64,000 nucleotides of DNA from the NCBI GenBank assembly GCA_019113175.1, contig DXHY01000046.1:35643-99642 (forward strand), given 5' to 3'. Under the pieces are notes generated by a model. It had not been told where the DNA came from and did not search any database. It saw only the letters and a program-made list of their open reading frames with translations. The stretch is from Candidatus Eisenbergiella stercoravium. Its GTDB lineage: Bacteria; Bacillota; Clostridia; Lachnospirales; Lachnospiraceae. A program made the position numbers and the translations under genes. Every line of letters starts with the position of its first letter. Position 1 is the stretch's first letter. Positions 9,371-17,673 of the stretch are shown here, one piece after another.

Positions 9371-9449
9371 AAGCTCCCTTTCCTCCCGAAAGCGTGTGAA
9401 AACATATTTTCCGTCAGGAAAAATCCTTTTCTCGTTTTCTTTTTTAATT

Positions 9450-9466
9450 TTGAATTTCAAATTCAA
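9450..9466. promoter_or_regulatory. Candidate operator palindrome
   Basis: TTGAATTTCAAATTCAA is a perfect 8+8 inverted repeat about one central C. It lies 80 nt upstream of the HTH gene start on the minus strand and in the leader region of the plus-strand methyltransferase. Its size and symmetry fit a dimeric Cro/C1-type binding site. Assignment to this regulator is inference. Confidence 0.4.
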
Positions 9467-9564
9467 TTTTTCATTTTCATTATGGAGAATCTGACCTTAT
9501 AAATTATGGGTAAAATGACCTGAAATATCCGGCCCGGGCTATTTCTTTCCCTTTGCGGGAGTGA

Positions 9565-9609
9565 TATACTTAGAGCACAAATTGACTGTCCGGACAACGG
9601 CTTTATAAC
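9565..9609 (+). promoter_or_regulatory. Candidate promoters of the 9686 methyltransferase
   Basis: Two overlapping signals: an extended -10 TGATATACT (TATACT 9565-9570) without a clear -35, and TTGACT (9582-9587) with 16-bp spacing to TATAAC (9604-9609). Either would give a leader of roughly 70-110 nt before ATG 9686. Confidence 0.4.
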
Positions 9610-9685
9610 TTTATAAAACGGAAGGGCAGAAAAAGAGCAGTTTCGCGTCGGAACAGGCAGAGCGCATTTCTGCATGGAGGTGGAA

Positions 9686-10444
9686 ATGAACAGAAATTAC
9701 ACACAGATCAACGCGGAAACGATTGATGGCTGGGTAAAAAACGGATGGGAATGGGGAAGACCCATTGATCATGATACCTGGGTGAAGGCGGCGCAGGGAG
9801 AATGGGAGGTATATCTGACGCCTACAAAGCCTGTCCCCGGGAACTGGTTCTGTGATCTGAAAGGAGCCGGGGTGCTGGGCCTTGCTTCCGGAGGCGGCCA
9901 GCAGATGCCCATTTTCACGGCGGCGGGAGCAAAATGTACGGTTCTGGATTATTCCGAAGAGCAGCTTCGCATGGAAAAGCTGGTGGCAGAGCGGGAGGGG
10001 TATGCCATCGATCTGATCCGGGCGGATATGACGAAGCCGCTGCCATTTGGGGCGGAAAGCTTTGACCTGATTTTTCATCCGGTTTCCAACTGCTACGTGG
10101 AGGATGTGCTTCCCATCTGGAGGGAGTGCTTCCGGGTGCTGAAAAAGGGCGGAATCCTGCTGGCGGGGCTGGACAATGGCTTCAATTATCTTTTCGGAGA
10201 GGAAGAGGAAACTACGATCCGCTATCGGCTTCCCTATAATCCGCTGAAGGACGAAGCGCTCTATGAGGAGTCGGTGAAGAACAACTGGGGGATTCAGTTT
10301 TCCCATACCATTGAGGAACAGATCGGCGGCCAGCTCTCCGCAGGTTTTGTACTGAAGGATGTGTATCAGGATACGAACGGTTACGGGAAGCTGGAGGAAT
10401 ATGGCGTGCCCACATTCTGGGCGACGAAGGCGGTGAAGCCATGA
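9686..10444 (+). CDS. Class I SAM-dependent methyltransferase
   Basis: A 252-residue methyltransferase. An N-terminal signature YLTPTKPVPGNWF precedes the SAM-binding motif VLGLASGGGQQMPIF, then VLDYSEEQL, IRADMTKPLPF (motif II), and FRVLKKGGILLAG (motif IV). ATG 9686 is chosen because GGAGG lies at 9676-9680; an ATG at 9674 overlaps that site. The acceptor is unknown; this clan includes small-molecule methyltransferases. A decayed relative with the same LTPxKPVPxNWF signature is present at 53918-54435. Confidence 0.88.
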   Translation: MNRNYTQINAETIDGWVKNGWEWGRPIDHDTWVKAAQGEWEVYLTPTKPVPGNWFCDLKGAGVLGLASGGGQQMPIFTAAGAKCTVLDYSEEQLRMEKLVAEREGYAIDLIRADMTKPLPFGAESFDLIFHPVSNCYVEDVLPIWRECFRVLKKGGILLAGLDNGFNYLFGEEEETTIRYRLPYNPLKDEALYEESVKNNWGIQFSHTIEEQIGGQLSAGFVLKDVYQDTNGYGKLEEYGVPTFWATKAVKP

Positions 10445-10571
10445 AAGCGGCATATGATGGAGCGGAGAATGGATATCAGCCAAAAAGTTCTGGAAGAATT
10501 TTTAATACGATTGAAAACAGAATAGATACCTGAAGGCAGATTCAGACTATAAAGCAAAAGGAGAGAAAAGA

Positions 10572-11294
10572 ATGAAAACAAAAGTATGGGCACACAGGGG
10601 CGCCAGCGCTTACGCGCCGGAAAATACGCTGGAGGCATTTCAGCTTGCCATAACACAGCAGGCGGACGGCGTGGAGCTGGACGTGCAGATGACGAAGGAT
10701 GAAAAGCTGGTGGTGATTCACGATGAAACCATCGACCGGACCAGCGGCGGCCATGGAAAAGTGATGGACTACACCCTCGCCGAACTGAAGAAAATGAAGT
10801 TCAACCGGACCCATCCGGAATATGCCGATGCCACGATCCCTACGCTGGCAGAGGTCTATGAGCTTCTGAAACCCGCCGGGCTGGAAATCAATGTGGAGAT
10901 TAAGACCGGGATCATTTTTTATCCGGAAATTGAGGAACGGCTGTACCGTCTTGAACTGGAAATGGGGATGGAAGGGAAGATCATCTATTCCTCTTTCAAT
11001 CATTACAGCGCCATGAAGATGAAGGAGCTGAACCCGGATGCCAGGGTAGGGCTTCTTTATGCGGATGGTTTTCAGAATGTGCCCCATTATGCGGCAAAGC
11101 TGGGAGCCGATGCCCTCCATCCGGCGCTTTATAACCTGCAGTATCCGGATTTCCTGGAGGAATGCAGAAAACGCGGTCTGCTGCTGCATGTCTGGACCGT
11201 GGACGAAGAAGAAGACATCCGCAGACTAGTGGAGGAGGGAATCGACGCGGTGATCACCAACAGGCCGGATGTGGCGCGCAGGATTGTTGGTTAG
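10572..11294 (+). CDS. Cytoplasmic glycerophosphodiester phosphodiesterase
   Basis: A 240-residue GDPD-family TIM barrel without signal peptide. It has the catalytic HRG motif (WAHRGASAYAPENTL), the metal-binding ELDVQMTKD and the second His of LVVIHDETIDRTS. It hydrolyses glycerophosphodiesters from lipid turnover to glycerol-3-phosphate and an alcohol (UgpQ/GlpQ type). AAGGAGAG precedes the ATG. The 127 nt between it and the methyltransferase hold no ORF. Confidence 0.92.
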   Translation: MKTKVWAHRGASAYAPENTLEAFQLAITQQADGVELDVQMTKDEKLVVIHDETIDRTSGGHGKVMDYTLAELKKMKFNRTHPEYADATIPTLAEVYELLKPAGLEINVEIKTGIIFYPEIEERLYRLELEMGMEGKIIYSSFNHYSAMKMKELNPDARVGLLYADGFQNVPHYAAKLGADALHPALYNLQYPDFLEECRKRGLLLHVWTVDEEEDIRRLVEEGIDAVITNRPDVARRIVG

Positions 11295-11365
11295 AGGCGG
11301 ACAAATCGAACTGAAACGGAAAGCATTTACTGAGAGTATATATTTGGAAGCCGGAGGAAACAGGA

Positions 11366-12010
11366 ATGCTGGAAAAAGAGGGCTTTGACGCGTGGGCGGC
11401 AGAATATGACAGGAACGTGCGGGAAACGGACGAGGCGTCCGGCTATCCCTTCGCCGGATACGACGCATTGATGAGCTGGCTGCGGCAGGAGATTACCGCA
11501 GGCACCGGGAGCTGCGGCAGTTATATGGATGTAGGGGTAGGAACCGGGAAGCTTGCCGGAGAGTTGTATGATGTGGGAATTCCGGTCTGCGGCATCGATT
11601 TTTCCGAAAAAATGCTGGAGGAAGCCGCCAGGAGAATGCCGGAAGCCAGGCTGATCTGCCATGATTTTTCACAGGGGCTTCCGCAGGAGCTGGAAGATGA
11701 GCGTTTTGACGTGATCGTCTGTACTTATGCGATCCACCATCTGGATGAGAAACAGAAAATCAGCCTGATTAAACAGATGCTTTCCCGGCTGGAAACGGGC
11801 GGAAGGCTTTACATCGGGGATGTGGCCTTTGCCACAAGGCAGGAGCTGGAAGCGTGCAGAGAGGCCGCGGGCCGGGACTGGGACGAAGAGGAAAGTTATC
11901 CGGTGGCGGAAGAGATCGCTGCACAGCTTCCTGAAAACGGATTCCCACAGATGCACTTTCGCAGATTTTCATTCTGTGCGGGTGTGATGTGGTGGAAAAA
12001 GGAGAATTAG
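11366..12010 (+). CDS. Class I SAM-dependent methyltransferase
   Basis: A 214-residue methyltransferase with motif I MDVGVGTGKLAGELY, the following acidic-loop segment CGIDFSEKMLEEAARR, and the motif IV region DVIVCTYAIHHLD. A GGAGG site precedes ATG 11366. Substrate not identifiable. The alpha-galactosidase starts two bases after its stop, so the two are probably translationally coupled. Confidence 0.88.
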   Translation: MLEKEGFDAWAAEYDRNVRETDEASGYPFAGYDALMSWLRQEITAGTGSCGSYMDVGVGTGKLAGELYDVGIPVCGIDFSEKMLEEAARRMPEARLICHDFSQGLPQELEDERFDVIVCTYAIHHLDEKQKISLIKQMLSRLETGGRLYIGDVAFATRQELEACREAAGRDWDEEESYPVAEEIAAQLPENGFPQMHFRRFSFCAGVMWWKKEN

Positions 12011-12011
12011 C

Positions 12012-14183
12012 ATGCACATAATCAATATAGAAGAAGACCGCATCGGCCTTCGTTTCGGTGTGACAGGGGAAAACAGGCTGGTGCTGCTTGCGGTGACGGA
12101 AGGGAAGAACCGGCGGCATCCGTCCGCAATAAAGGAAGCGGTATTTGCACAGGAGGACGGAGCAGAATCCGGAAATGACAACGCTTTTCTGGAATACGCG
12201 CCTCTGGAGGCGACAATCACGGGAGAGAATTGTCCGGAAGACCGGATGGGGAACCAGCTCATCCATACCTCTCTTGCGGTGAAGCTGCAGTATGAGCGGT
12301 ATGAAAGGCGGCAGATGAAGGATGGAGCGGAGTACGTCTTTTTTCTGAAGGATGAGGACACCGGAATGGCCGCCCGGCTGCATTATCGGTTTTATGAAGG
12401 GATGAACGTGATTTCCTGCTGCACGGAGGTGGAGAATCAGGGAATGCTTTCCCAGGGGCTTGAGGCGGTTACGTCCTTTTCCCTGCACGGGCTGGAACGG
12501 GACGGAAATCTGCCCTATGAGGAGCGCTTCCGCCTTCACCTGGTACATAACGGCTGGCAGAAGGAGCTGCAGTGGCATGCTTACCGTTTTTCGGAGCTGG
12601 GGCTTGCGGCTTCCCAGAAGCCGGGCCGGTACAACAGTACCAAATTTATCTCCGTGACCAATACGGGTGCCTGGTCTACGAAGCAGTATCTGCCTCTGGG
12701 TATTCTGGAGGATGAAGAAACAGGGCGATTCCTGGCCTGGCAGATCGAGCACAACGGCTCCTGGCACTGGGAGATCGGCGAGCATGCGGGGCAGCTGTAT
12801 CTGAAGGCGGCAGGGCCAACAGAGCAGTATGCCCACTGGTATAAGGAATTAAAGCCTGGCGAAACCTTTGTGAGCGTGCCGGCGGCCGTGGCGTACGGCT
12901 GTGGAAAGGCGGATGAAGCGGTACGCGCCCTGACCGCGTACCGCAGGCGCATCCGCCGGGAAAATGAGGATAACCGGAAGATGCCGGTCATTTTTAACGA
13001 TTATATGAACTGTCTCTGGGGAAATCCCACCACGGAAGAGGAAATTCCGCTCATCGACATGGCGGCGGCCTGCGGCTGCGAATATTACTGCATTGACTGC
13101 GGCTGGTACAGCGCCGGGGAATGGTGGGGCAATGTGGGAGAATGGCAGCCTTCGGAAGAACGTTTCCCGAAAACGGAAGCGTTTCCGGAGGGACTGAAAT
13201 CTCTGCTCGCCTATATCCGGCAGAAGGGGATGGTGCCCGGCCTGTGGCTGGAGCTGGAGGTGATGGGCTTAAACTGCCCGCTGGCAAAAGAAAAGCCGGA
13301 CGAGTGGTTTTTCATGCGCCATGGAAAGCGCGTCCGGGAAAAGACCAGGTATCAGCTGGATTACCGCAATCCTGAGGTGAGGGAGTTTGCCACCGGCGTG
13401 ATCCGGCGTCTGGTGGAGGACTATGGTGTTGGCTACATCAAGATGGACTATAATATTGAGCCGGGAATCGGAACAGAGCAGAATGCGGACAGCGCCGGAG
13501 ACGGCCTGCTGGAGCATCAGAGAGCTTATCTGTCCTGGCTGGACGGGATTTTCGCAAAATATCCCGATCTGGTGATCGAGAACTGCGGAAGCGGCGGCAT
13601 GCGGATGGATTATGCCATGCTGAAGCGGCACAGTGTGCAGTCCACCAGCGATATGGAGGATTACCGGATGTATGCGACCATCGCGGTAAATTCCCCGCTG
13701 GCCCTAACACCGGAGCAGGCCGCGGTCTGGTCCTATCCGCTGAATGCGGATGATGCGGAGGAAACCATTTTCAACATGGTAAATGTGCTGCTTCTGCGCA
13801 TTCACCAGAGCGGCCATCTGTTCCGCCTGGGTGAGACCTGCCAGAGGCTGATCCGGGAGGCCATATCCTGGTATCAGGCCACCAGAGAAGACCGAAGGGA
13901 AGCGCTCCCCTTCTCGCCGCTGGGCTTCGGAACCTATTATGATGCGTGGACGGCGCTGGGAATGAAGGGAAAGGAAAAGAGATACATTGCCGTTTGGCGC
14001 AGAGGCGGAGAAGAGACATCCTGCCGCCTTTCGCTGCCGGACTGCTGGGGAAAGGACATCCGGGTGCGCTGCGCTTATCCGGCGGACAGGCCCGTGGATT
14101 TTGCCTGGGATGCACAGAAGGCGGAGCTGACCGTCACCTTCCCGGAAGCTTTCATGGCGCGTCTGTTTGAGATTGAAGAATAA
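12012..14183 (+). CDS. GH36-type alpha-galactosidase
   Basis: A 723-residue retaining alpha-galactosidase-like enzyme with an N-terminal beta-sandwich and a central TIM barrel. Family landmarks are CIDCGWYSAGEWWGNVGEW, the probable nucleophile Asp479 in IKMDYN, the probable acid/base Asp547 in TSDMEDY, and the C-rich NCGSGG loop before it. No signal peptide, so it acts inside the cell on imported alpha-galactosides such as raffinose-type sugars or melibiose. Alternative activity on other alpha-linked hexosides is possible. A hairpin with a short T run follows. Confidence 0.85.
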   Translation: MHIINIEEDRIGLRFGVTGENRLVLLAVTEGKNRRHPSAIKEAVFAQEDGAESGNDNAFLEYAPLEATITGENCPEDRMGNQLIHTSLAVKLQYERYERRQMKDGAEYVFFLKDEDTGMAARLHYRFYEGMNVISCCTEVENQGMLSQGLEAVTSFSLHGLERDGNLPYEERFRLHLVHNGWQKELQWHAYRFSELGLAASQKPGRYNSTKFISVTNTGAWSTKQYLPLGILEDEETGRFLAWQIEHNGSWHWEIGEHAGQLYLKAAGPTEQYAHWYKELKPGETFVSVPAAVAYGCGKADEAVRALTAYRRRIRRENEDNRKMPVIFNDYMNCLWGNPTTEEEIPLIDMAAACGCEYYCIDCGWYSAGEWWGNVGEWQPSEERFPKTEAFPEGLKSLLAYIRQKGMVPGLWLELEVMGLNCPLAKEKPDEWFFMRHGKRVREKTRYQLDYRNPEVREFATGVIRRLVEDYGVGYIKMDYNIEPGIGTEQNADSAGDGLLEHQRAYLSWLDGIFAKYPDLVIENCGSGGMRMDYAMLKRHSVQSTSDMEDYRMYATIAVNSPLALTPEQAAVWSYPLNADDAEETIFNMVNVLLLRIHQSGHLFRLGETCQRLIREAISWYQATREDRREALPFSPLGFGTYYDAWTALGMKGKEKRYIAVWRRGGEETSCRLSLPDCWGKDIRVRCAYPADRPVDFAWDAQKAELTVTFPEAFMARLFEIEE

Positions 14184-14241
14184 CGGCCTCCCGGCCTTCT
14201 GCCGGTTGGACGGCCCGATAACGGAAAACCTGTCATAGGAC

Positions 14242-14286
14242 ATACCATCCGCCAATAGATTAGTAAAAAAAGCGGATGGTATTTTT
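14242..14286 (+). terminator. Rho-independent terminator after the GH36 gene
   Basis: ATACCATCCGC (14242-14252) pairs with GCGGATGGTAT (14272-14282), an 11-bp stem followed by TTTT. The T run abuts the first ATG (14287) of the lipoprotein gene, so that gene needs read-through or a start at 14302. Confidence 0.6.
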
Positions 14287-14709
14287 ATGGGAAAAAACCG
14301 CATGAAAAAAAAGGGAATTCTGCTGGCACTCTGCCTGCTGATGGGATGGCTTACTGCCTGTACCACGTCCGTGCAGCAGAGCGAGTCGCAGGATGATATG
14401 GAATTTACGGTGGTGAGCGAGGACCGGCTGCCGGAGGAGCTGAGGGAGATCGTGGAAGAAAAAAAGGAGAATGCCTTCAAGCTCACCTATGCGGACGAAG
14501 GATATCTCTACATCTGCACCGGATATGGAAAACAGGACAGCGGCGGCTACAGCATCACCGTGGATTCCCTGTATGAAACGGATAATGCCATTTATGTGAA
14601 CACGAACCTGCTCGGCCCGAAGGCGGGAAGCGCTTCCGGAAACAGCCCGTCCTATCCCTATATCGTAATCAAGGTGGAATTCCGGGATAAAACGGTGGTT
14701 TTTGACTGA
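14287..14709 (+). CDS. Lipoprotein with PrcB_C-like domain
   Basis: A 140-residue exported lipoprotein. The N-terminus MKKKGILLALCLLMGWLTAC is a lipoprotein signal with lipobox LTAC. The remainder contains the segment YLYICTGYGKQDSGGYSI followed by VDSLYETDNAIYV, resembling the C-terminal domain of PrcB-type protease-complex subunits. Function unknown; possibly a membrane-bound protein interaction module. Start choice is uncertain: ATG 14287 overlaps the upstream terminator, while ATG 14302 gives a cleaner signal peptide. Confidence 0.72.
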   Translation: MGKNRMKKKGILLALCLLMGWLTACTTSVQQSESQDDMEFTVVSEDRLPEELREIVEEKKENAFKLTYADEGYLYICTGYGKQDSGGYSITVDSLYETDNAIYVNTNLLGPKAGSASGNSPSYPYIVIKVEFRDKTVVFD

Positions 14710-14717
14710 AGCCAATG

Positions 14718-14746
14718 TTTACATTCCTGTCCTCCTGATGTAAAAT
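14718..14746 (+). promoter_or_regulatory. Promoter of the AGE isomerase gene
   Basis: TTTACA (14718-14723), 17-bp spacer, TAAAAT (14741-14746). The leader to ATG 14821 contains a small CGCCGG/CCGGCG inverted repeat. Confidence 0.55.
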
Positions 14747-14820
14747 AACCATAAAAACGGCGGGCTGAAATGGCGCCGGCGTGCGTGTCCCGGCGAAAAC
14801 GCTCCGGCCCGGAGGAAAGG

Positions 14821-16077
14821 ATGAAAAACATGAGCGAACCGAATAAAAAGTATCAGATTGACACAGCGGAAAACCGGAAATTCCTGGAGGAGATCCGGAA
14901 CGATCTGCTCCGTTTCGGACACAGATTTCCTTCACCGGGCGGAAGCTCCTATTATCTGGGCGACGACGGCACGCCCTGGACGGACCGCAACCGGGAGACT
15001 TGGATCACCAGCCGTATGGTACATGTGTACAGCCTGGGAACCTTTCTGGGACATGAGGGAAGCGAGGCCCTTGTGGATGCAGGTCTGAAAGGCCTGAAGG
15101 GCGAGCTGCACGATGAAAAGAACGGCGGCTGGTATGCCGGTCTGACTGCGGACGGCGGCATTCTGCCAAACAAGCAGTGCTATGCCCATGCGTTTGTGAT
15201 TCTGGCCGCGTCCTCCGCAGTTCTGGCGGGACGGCCGGGCGCTGAGGAGCTTCTGGAGGACGCGTTAAAGCTCTATGATCTCCGCTTCTGGAACGAGGAG
15301 GAAGGACTTTCCTGTGATACATGGAATACGGAGTTTACCGTGCTGGATGATTACAGAGGCCTGAACGCCAACATGCATACGGTGGAAGCTTTTCTGGCTG
15401 CGGCGGACGTTACCGGAGATGAGAAATACCGGGTACGGGCAGGCCGCATCATCGACCATGTGACAGGCTGGGCCAGAGACAACAGCTGGAGAATTCCCGA
15501 GCATTTTACCAAAGACTGGACGCCGGATCTGGAGTGCAATAAGGATAAGCCGGACGACCAGTTCAAGCCTTATGGAGCCACGCCCGGCCATGGCATTGAG
15601 TGGGCAAGGCTGATCGCCCAGTGGGCTCTTTCCACTTACCGGGATGACGCGGAGAAGGCGGCCGTATACATCGAAATCTCGGAAAATCTGTTCAACAGGG
15701 CGGTCGAGGATGCCTGGAATGTGGACGGCGCGCCGGGCATCGTATACACCACGGACTGGGAAGGAAAGCCGGTGGTGCATGACAGGATGCACTGGACCCT
15801 GGCGGAAGCCATTAACACCTCTTCCGTCCTCTGGCATGTGACCGGAAAGCAGAAGTATGCGGACGACTATGCCCAGTTCATGCAGTATCTGGATGAAAAG
15901 GTTCTGGATCACGTAAACGGTTCCTGGTTCCACCAGCTGGATCAGAATAACAATGTGATCGGCACCGTCTGGCCGGGAAAATCCGACCTGTATCACGCTC
16001 TGCAGGCGACCCTGATCCCTTACCATACGGCGGACCTTTCCATCGCTCCTGCGGTGAAGGAAGGGAAGGAAATTTGA
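14821..16077 (+). CDS. AGE-family sugar epimerase/isomerase (YihS/mannose isomerase-like)
   Basis: A 418-residue (alpha/alpha)6-barrel protein of the N-acylglucosamine 2-epimerase superfamily. Family segments include WITSRMVHVYSLG, the LNANMHTVEAFLAA helix with its His, GHGIEWARLIAQW and DRMHWTLAEA, whose histidines correspond to the catalytic pair. The set matches aldose-ketose isomerases (YihS, mannose isomerase) better than renin-binding-type epimerases; the sugar cannot be fixed. ATG 14821 follows GGAGGAAAGG. Downstream are remnants of a sugar transporter, hinting at an older sugar-utilisation locus. Confidence 0.85.
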   Translation: MKNMSEPNKKYQIDTAENRKFLEEIRNDLLRFGHRFPSPGGSSYYLGDDGTPWTDRNRETWITSRMVHVYSLGTFLGHEGSEALVDAGLKGLKGELHDEKNGGWYAGLTADGGILPNKQCYAHAFVILAASSAVLAGRPGAEELLEDALKLYDLRFWNEEEGLSCDTWNTEFTVLDDYRGLNANMHTVEAFLAAADVTGDEKYRVRAGRIIDHVTGWARDNSWRIPEHFTKDWTPDLECNKDKPDDQFKPYGATPGHGIEWARLIAQWALSTYRDDAEKAAVYIEISENLFNRAVEDAWNVDGAPGIVYTTDWEGKPVVHDRMHWTLAEAINTSSVLWHVTGKQKYADDYAQFMQYLDEKVLDHVNGSWFHQLDQNNNVIGTVWPGKSDLYHALQATLIPYHTADLSIAPAVKEGKEI

Positions 16078-16284
16078 GACTGTAAAGGTACGGTACAGGC
16101 TCAGATCGACCAGCTTCTTCCTCAGATCAATAACGTGGTGGATTCTACCATCCAGAGATGGATTATTGACGGTGGAGCGGATACGGAATTCGAACAGTTT
16201 AAGGCGGACCTGGATGCCGCAGGACTGCAGACATTTCTGGAAACCTGGCAGACTGCATATGACAGATATCTTGCCAATATGTAG
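16078..16284 (+). pseudogene. C-terminal remnant of a sugar ABC solute-binding protein
   Basis: Directly after the isomerase stop an open frame without a start encodes KGTVQAQIDQLLPQI, then a WIIDGGADTEFEQF stretch and the ending AYDRYLANM, stop at 16284. This is characteristic of the last ~65 residues of extracellular sugar-binding proteins. The signal peptide and main domains are absent, so a large deletion has occurred. Confidence 0.65.
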
Positions 16285-16341
16285 GTGAAATGATAGAACA
16301 GTGATATAAGCTTCCGGTCATATGGAAGCGTGGCAGGGAGT

Positions 16342-16384
16342 CCCCTGGAAGTGTGTAACGGCGGTTCCAGGGGATTTTCTTTGA
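16342..16384 (+). terminator. Rho-independent terminator after the binding-protein remnant
   Basis: CCCCTGGAA (16342-16350) pairs with TTCCAGGGG (16365-16373), loop of 14 nt, followed by ATTTTCTTT. Probably the original terminator of the lost transporter gene. From here to about 16597 I see no gene. Confidence 0.65.
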
Positions 16385-16597
16385 AATGAAACGGGAAGGG
16401 AGTGGAAATCTCTTGAATCAGGAAGAAAGATGGAGCATGGATCTCAGCCTGATGCCTGACAGGTGAAGGCACATTGACGGAAGAAGCGTGGGAAGAAGAC
16501 GATGGTATGGAAGATTCCGTGCAGGAAATCAGGGGGCTGGAGGGAGTGAAGCTGCGGTATCGAAAAACGGAGGTTCAGGTCCGGATGGAAGCGGAGC

Positions 16598-17497
16598 GCG
16601 TCTCATCTGATCAGCAGTGATCTGGAGAACTGGGAGCAGAGGGAGCCGTTTCTGGTGCCGGGGTACACGGATCAGCCGGAATGCAGTGACTATTTTTACT
16701 GGAATGGATGGTACTATCTGATTTTCAGTAATTATGGTACTGCAAAGTACCGTTATTCCAAAAGTCCCTTTGGCCCCTGGATCTGCCCGGAACAGGAAAT
16801 GCTGGATGGGCTGCTTTATCGGGTGCCCAAAACAGCTGCATTTGGAGATCGAAGGATTGCGGCAGGTTTTTTGTGTATCAATCCACAGGGAGAAAGCTAT
16901 GCCGGTAATCTGATTCTGAGGGAGCTGGTACAGCATCCGGACGGCACTCTGGGGACCTGCCTGATAAAGGAACTGGTGCCCGTACAAAACACGCTCCGGG
17001 AGAAGGCTGCGCTGGAAAGTGGAGAATCCGGCGGATATGTGCAGAAAAGACTTCCGATTTCAGAAAACTCTGTTAAAATAAGAATAGAAAGGGATCGTGC
17101 ATACGGAAATTATGGAGTGATCTTTCAGGCGGGGAGCAAAGAAGCCTTTGAGATCCGTATTGAGCCAGCCCTGCGTACTGTGGGCATTTATCCCGTGCAC
17201 AGCAATTTGTATTTCTGTCCGACCAAAAGAGTTCTCCAGTCTGTGGGAGGACTGGAAGAAGGCTGTCTTCTGGAGGTCAATCTAAAAAACGATGTTCTGG
17301 ATATGGGTATCAATCAGGATCGTACGCTGATCTGCAGGCTGGACCGGGACTATGCGGATGGGGAAAGCTTATCCTGGTATGGCTTCGTGAAGGACGGAAA
17401 GGCTGTGTTTGAAGTAAGAGGGGATATCGCTTTAAGAAGGACAGCTTCCGCAGAGGAGCTTTTACCGCTGGCACATTATGGATCCGATTCTGTTTGA
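16598..17497 (+). pseudogene. 5'-truncated GH32-like (beta-fructosidase-type) gene
   Basis: The frame lacks a credible start and begins mid-domain with SSDLENWEQREPFLVPG, then PECSDYFYWNGWYYL and YSKSPFGPW, blades of a GH32-like five-bladed propeller, followed by a C-terminal beta-sandwich-like region. The N-terminal catalytic Asp motif is missing and no intact frame for it lies upstream. At the 3' end the frame slips: the last residues (LAHYGSDSV) overlap another family in the next frame. I infer a dead enzyme once acting on fructosides. Confidence 0.6.
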
Positions 17498-17654
17498 GGA
17501 GGATCTGAAAGTGACGATTCAGCAGATCGGCGTGCGCCCGGGAGGGCTGTTTGAACGCCAGGACGATGTGGCGACCGTAGCCTATTGGTATCAGACTGAG
17601 CCGCATACCCCATTTGGAAAACTGATGGACAGAATGGGGCGCTGGCCGAGATAG
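17463..17654 (+). pseudogene. C-terminal remnant of a GH172 (DUF2961) protein
   Basis: In a frame shifted by one from the GH32-like remnant, the sequence reads RWHIMDPILFEEDLKVTIQ and then DDVATVAYWYQTEPHTPF before a stop. This is the conserved C-terminal strand pair of DUF2961/GH172 proteins, which include an alpha-D-fructofuranosidase. The N-terminal ~300 residues are absent. It is fused directly to the GH32-like fragment, indicating one deletion that removed the sequence between two neighbouring fructan-type genes. Confidence 0.62.
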
Positions 17655-17673
17655 AGAAAGGAGAAGATTTAAA

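Noticed and set aside
16464..16620. Short acidic ORF before the GH32-like remnant (VQEIRGLEGVKLRYRK)
   Set aside because: No recognisable domain, no ribosome-binding site, and it overlaps the GH32-like fragment in another frame.
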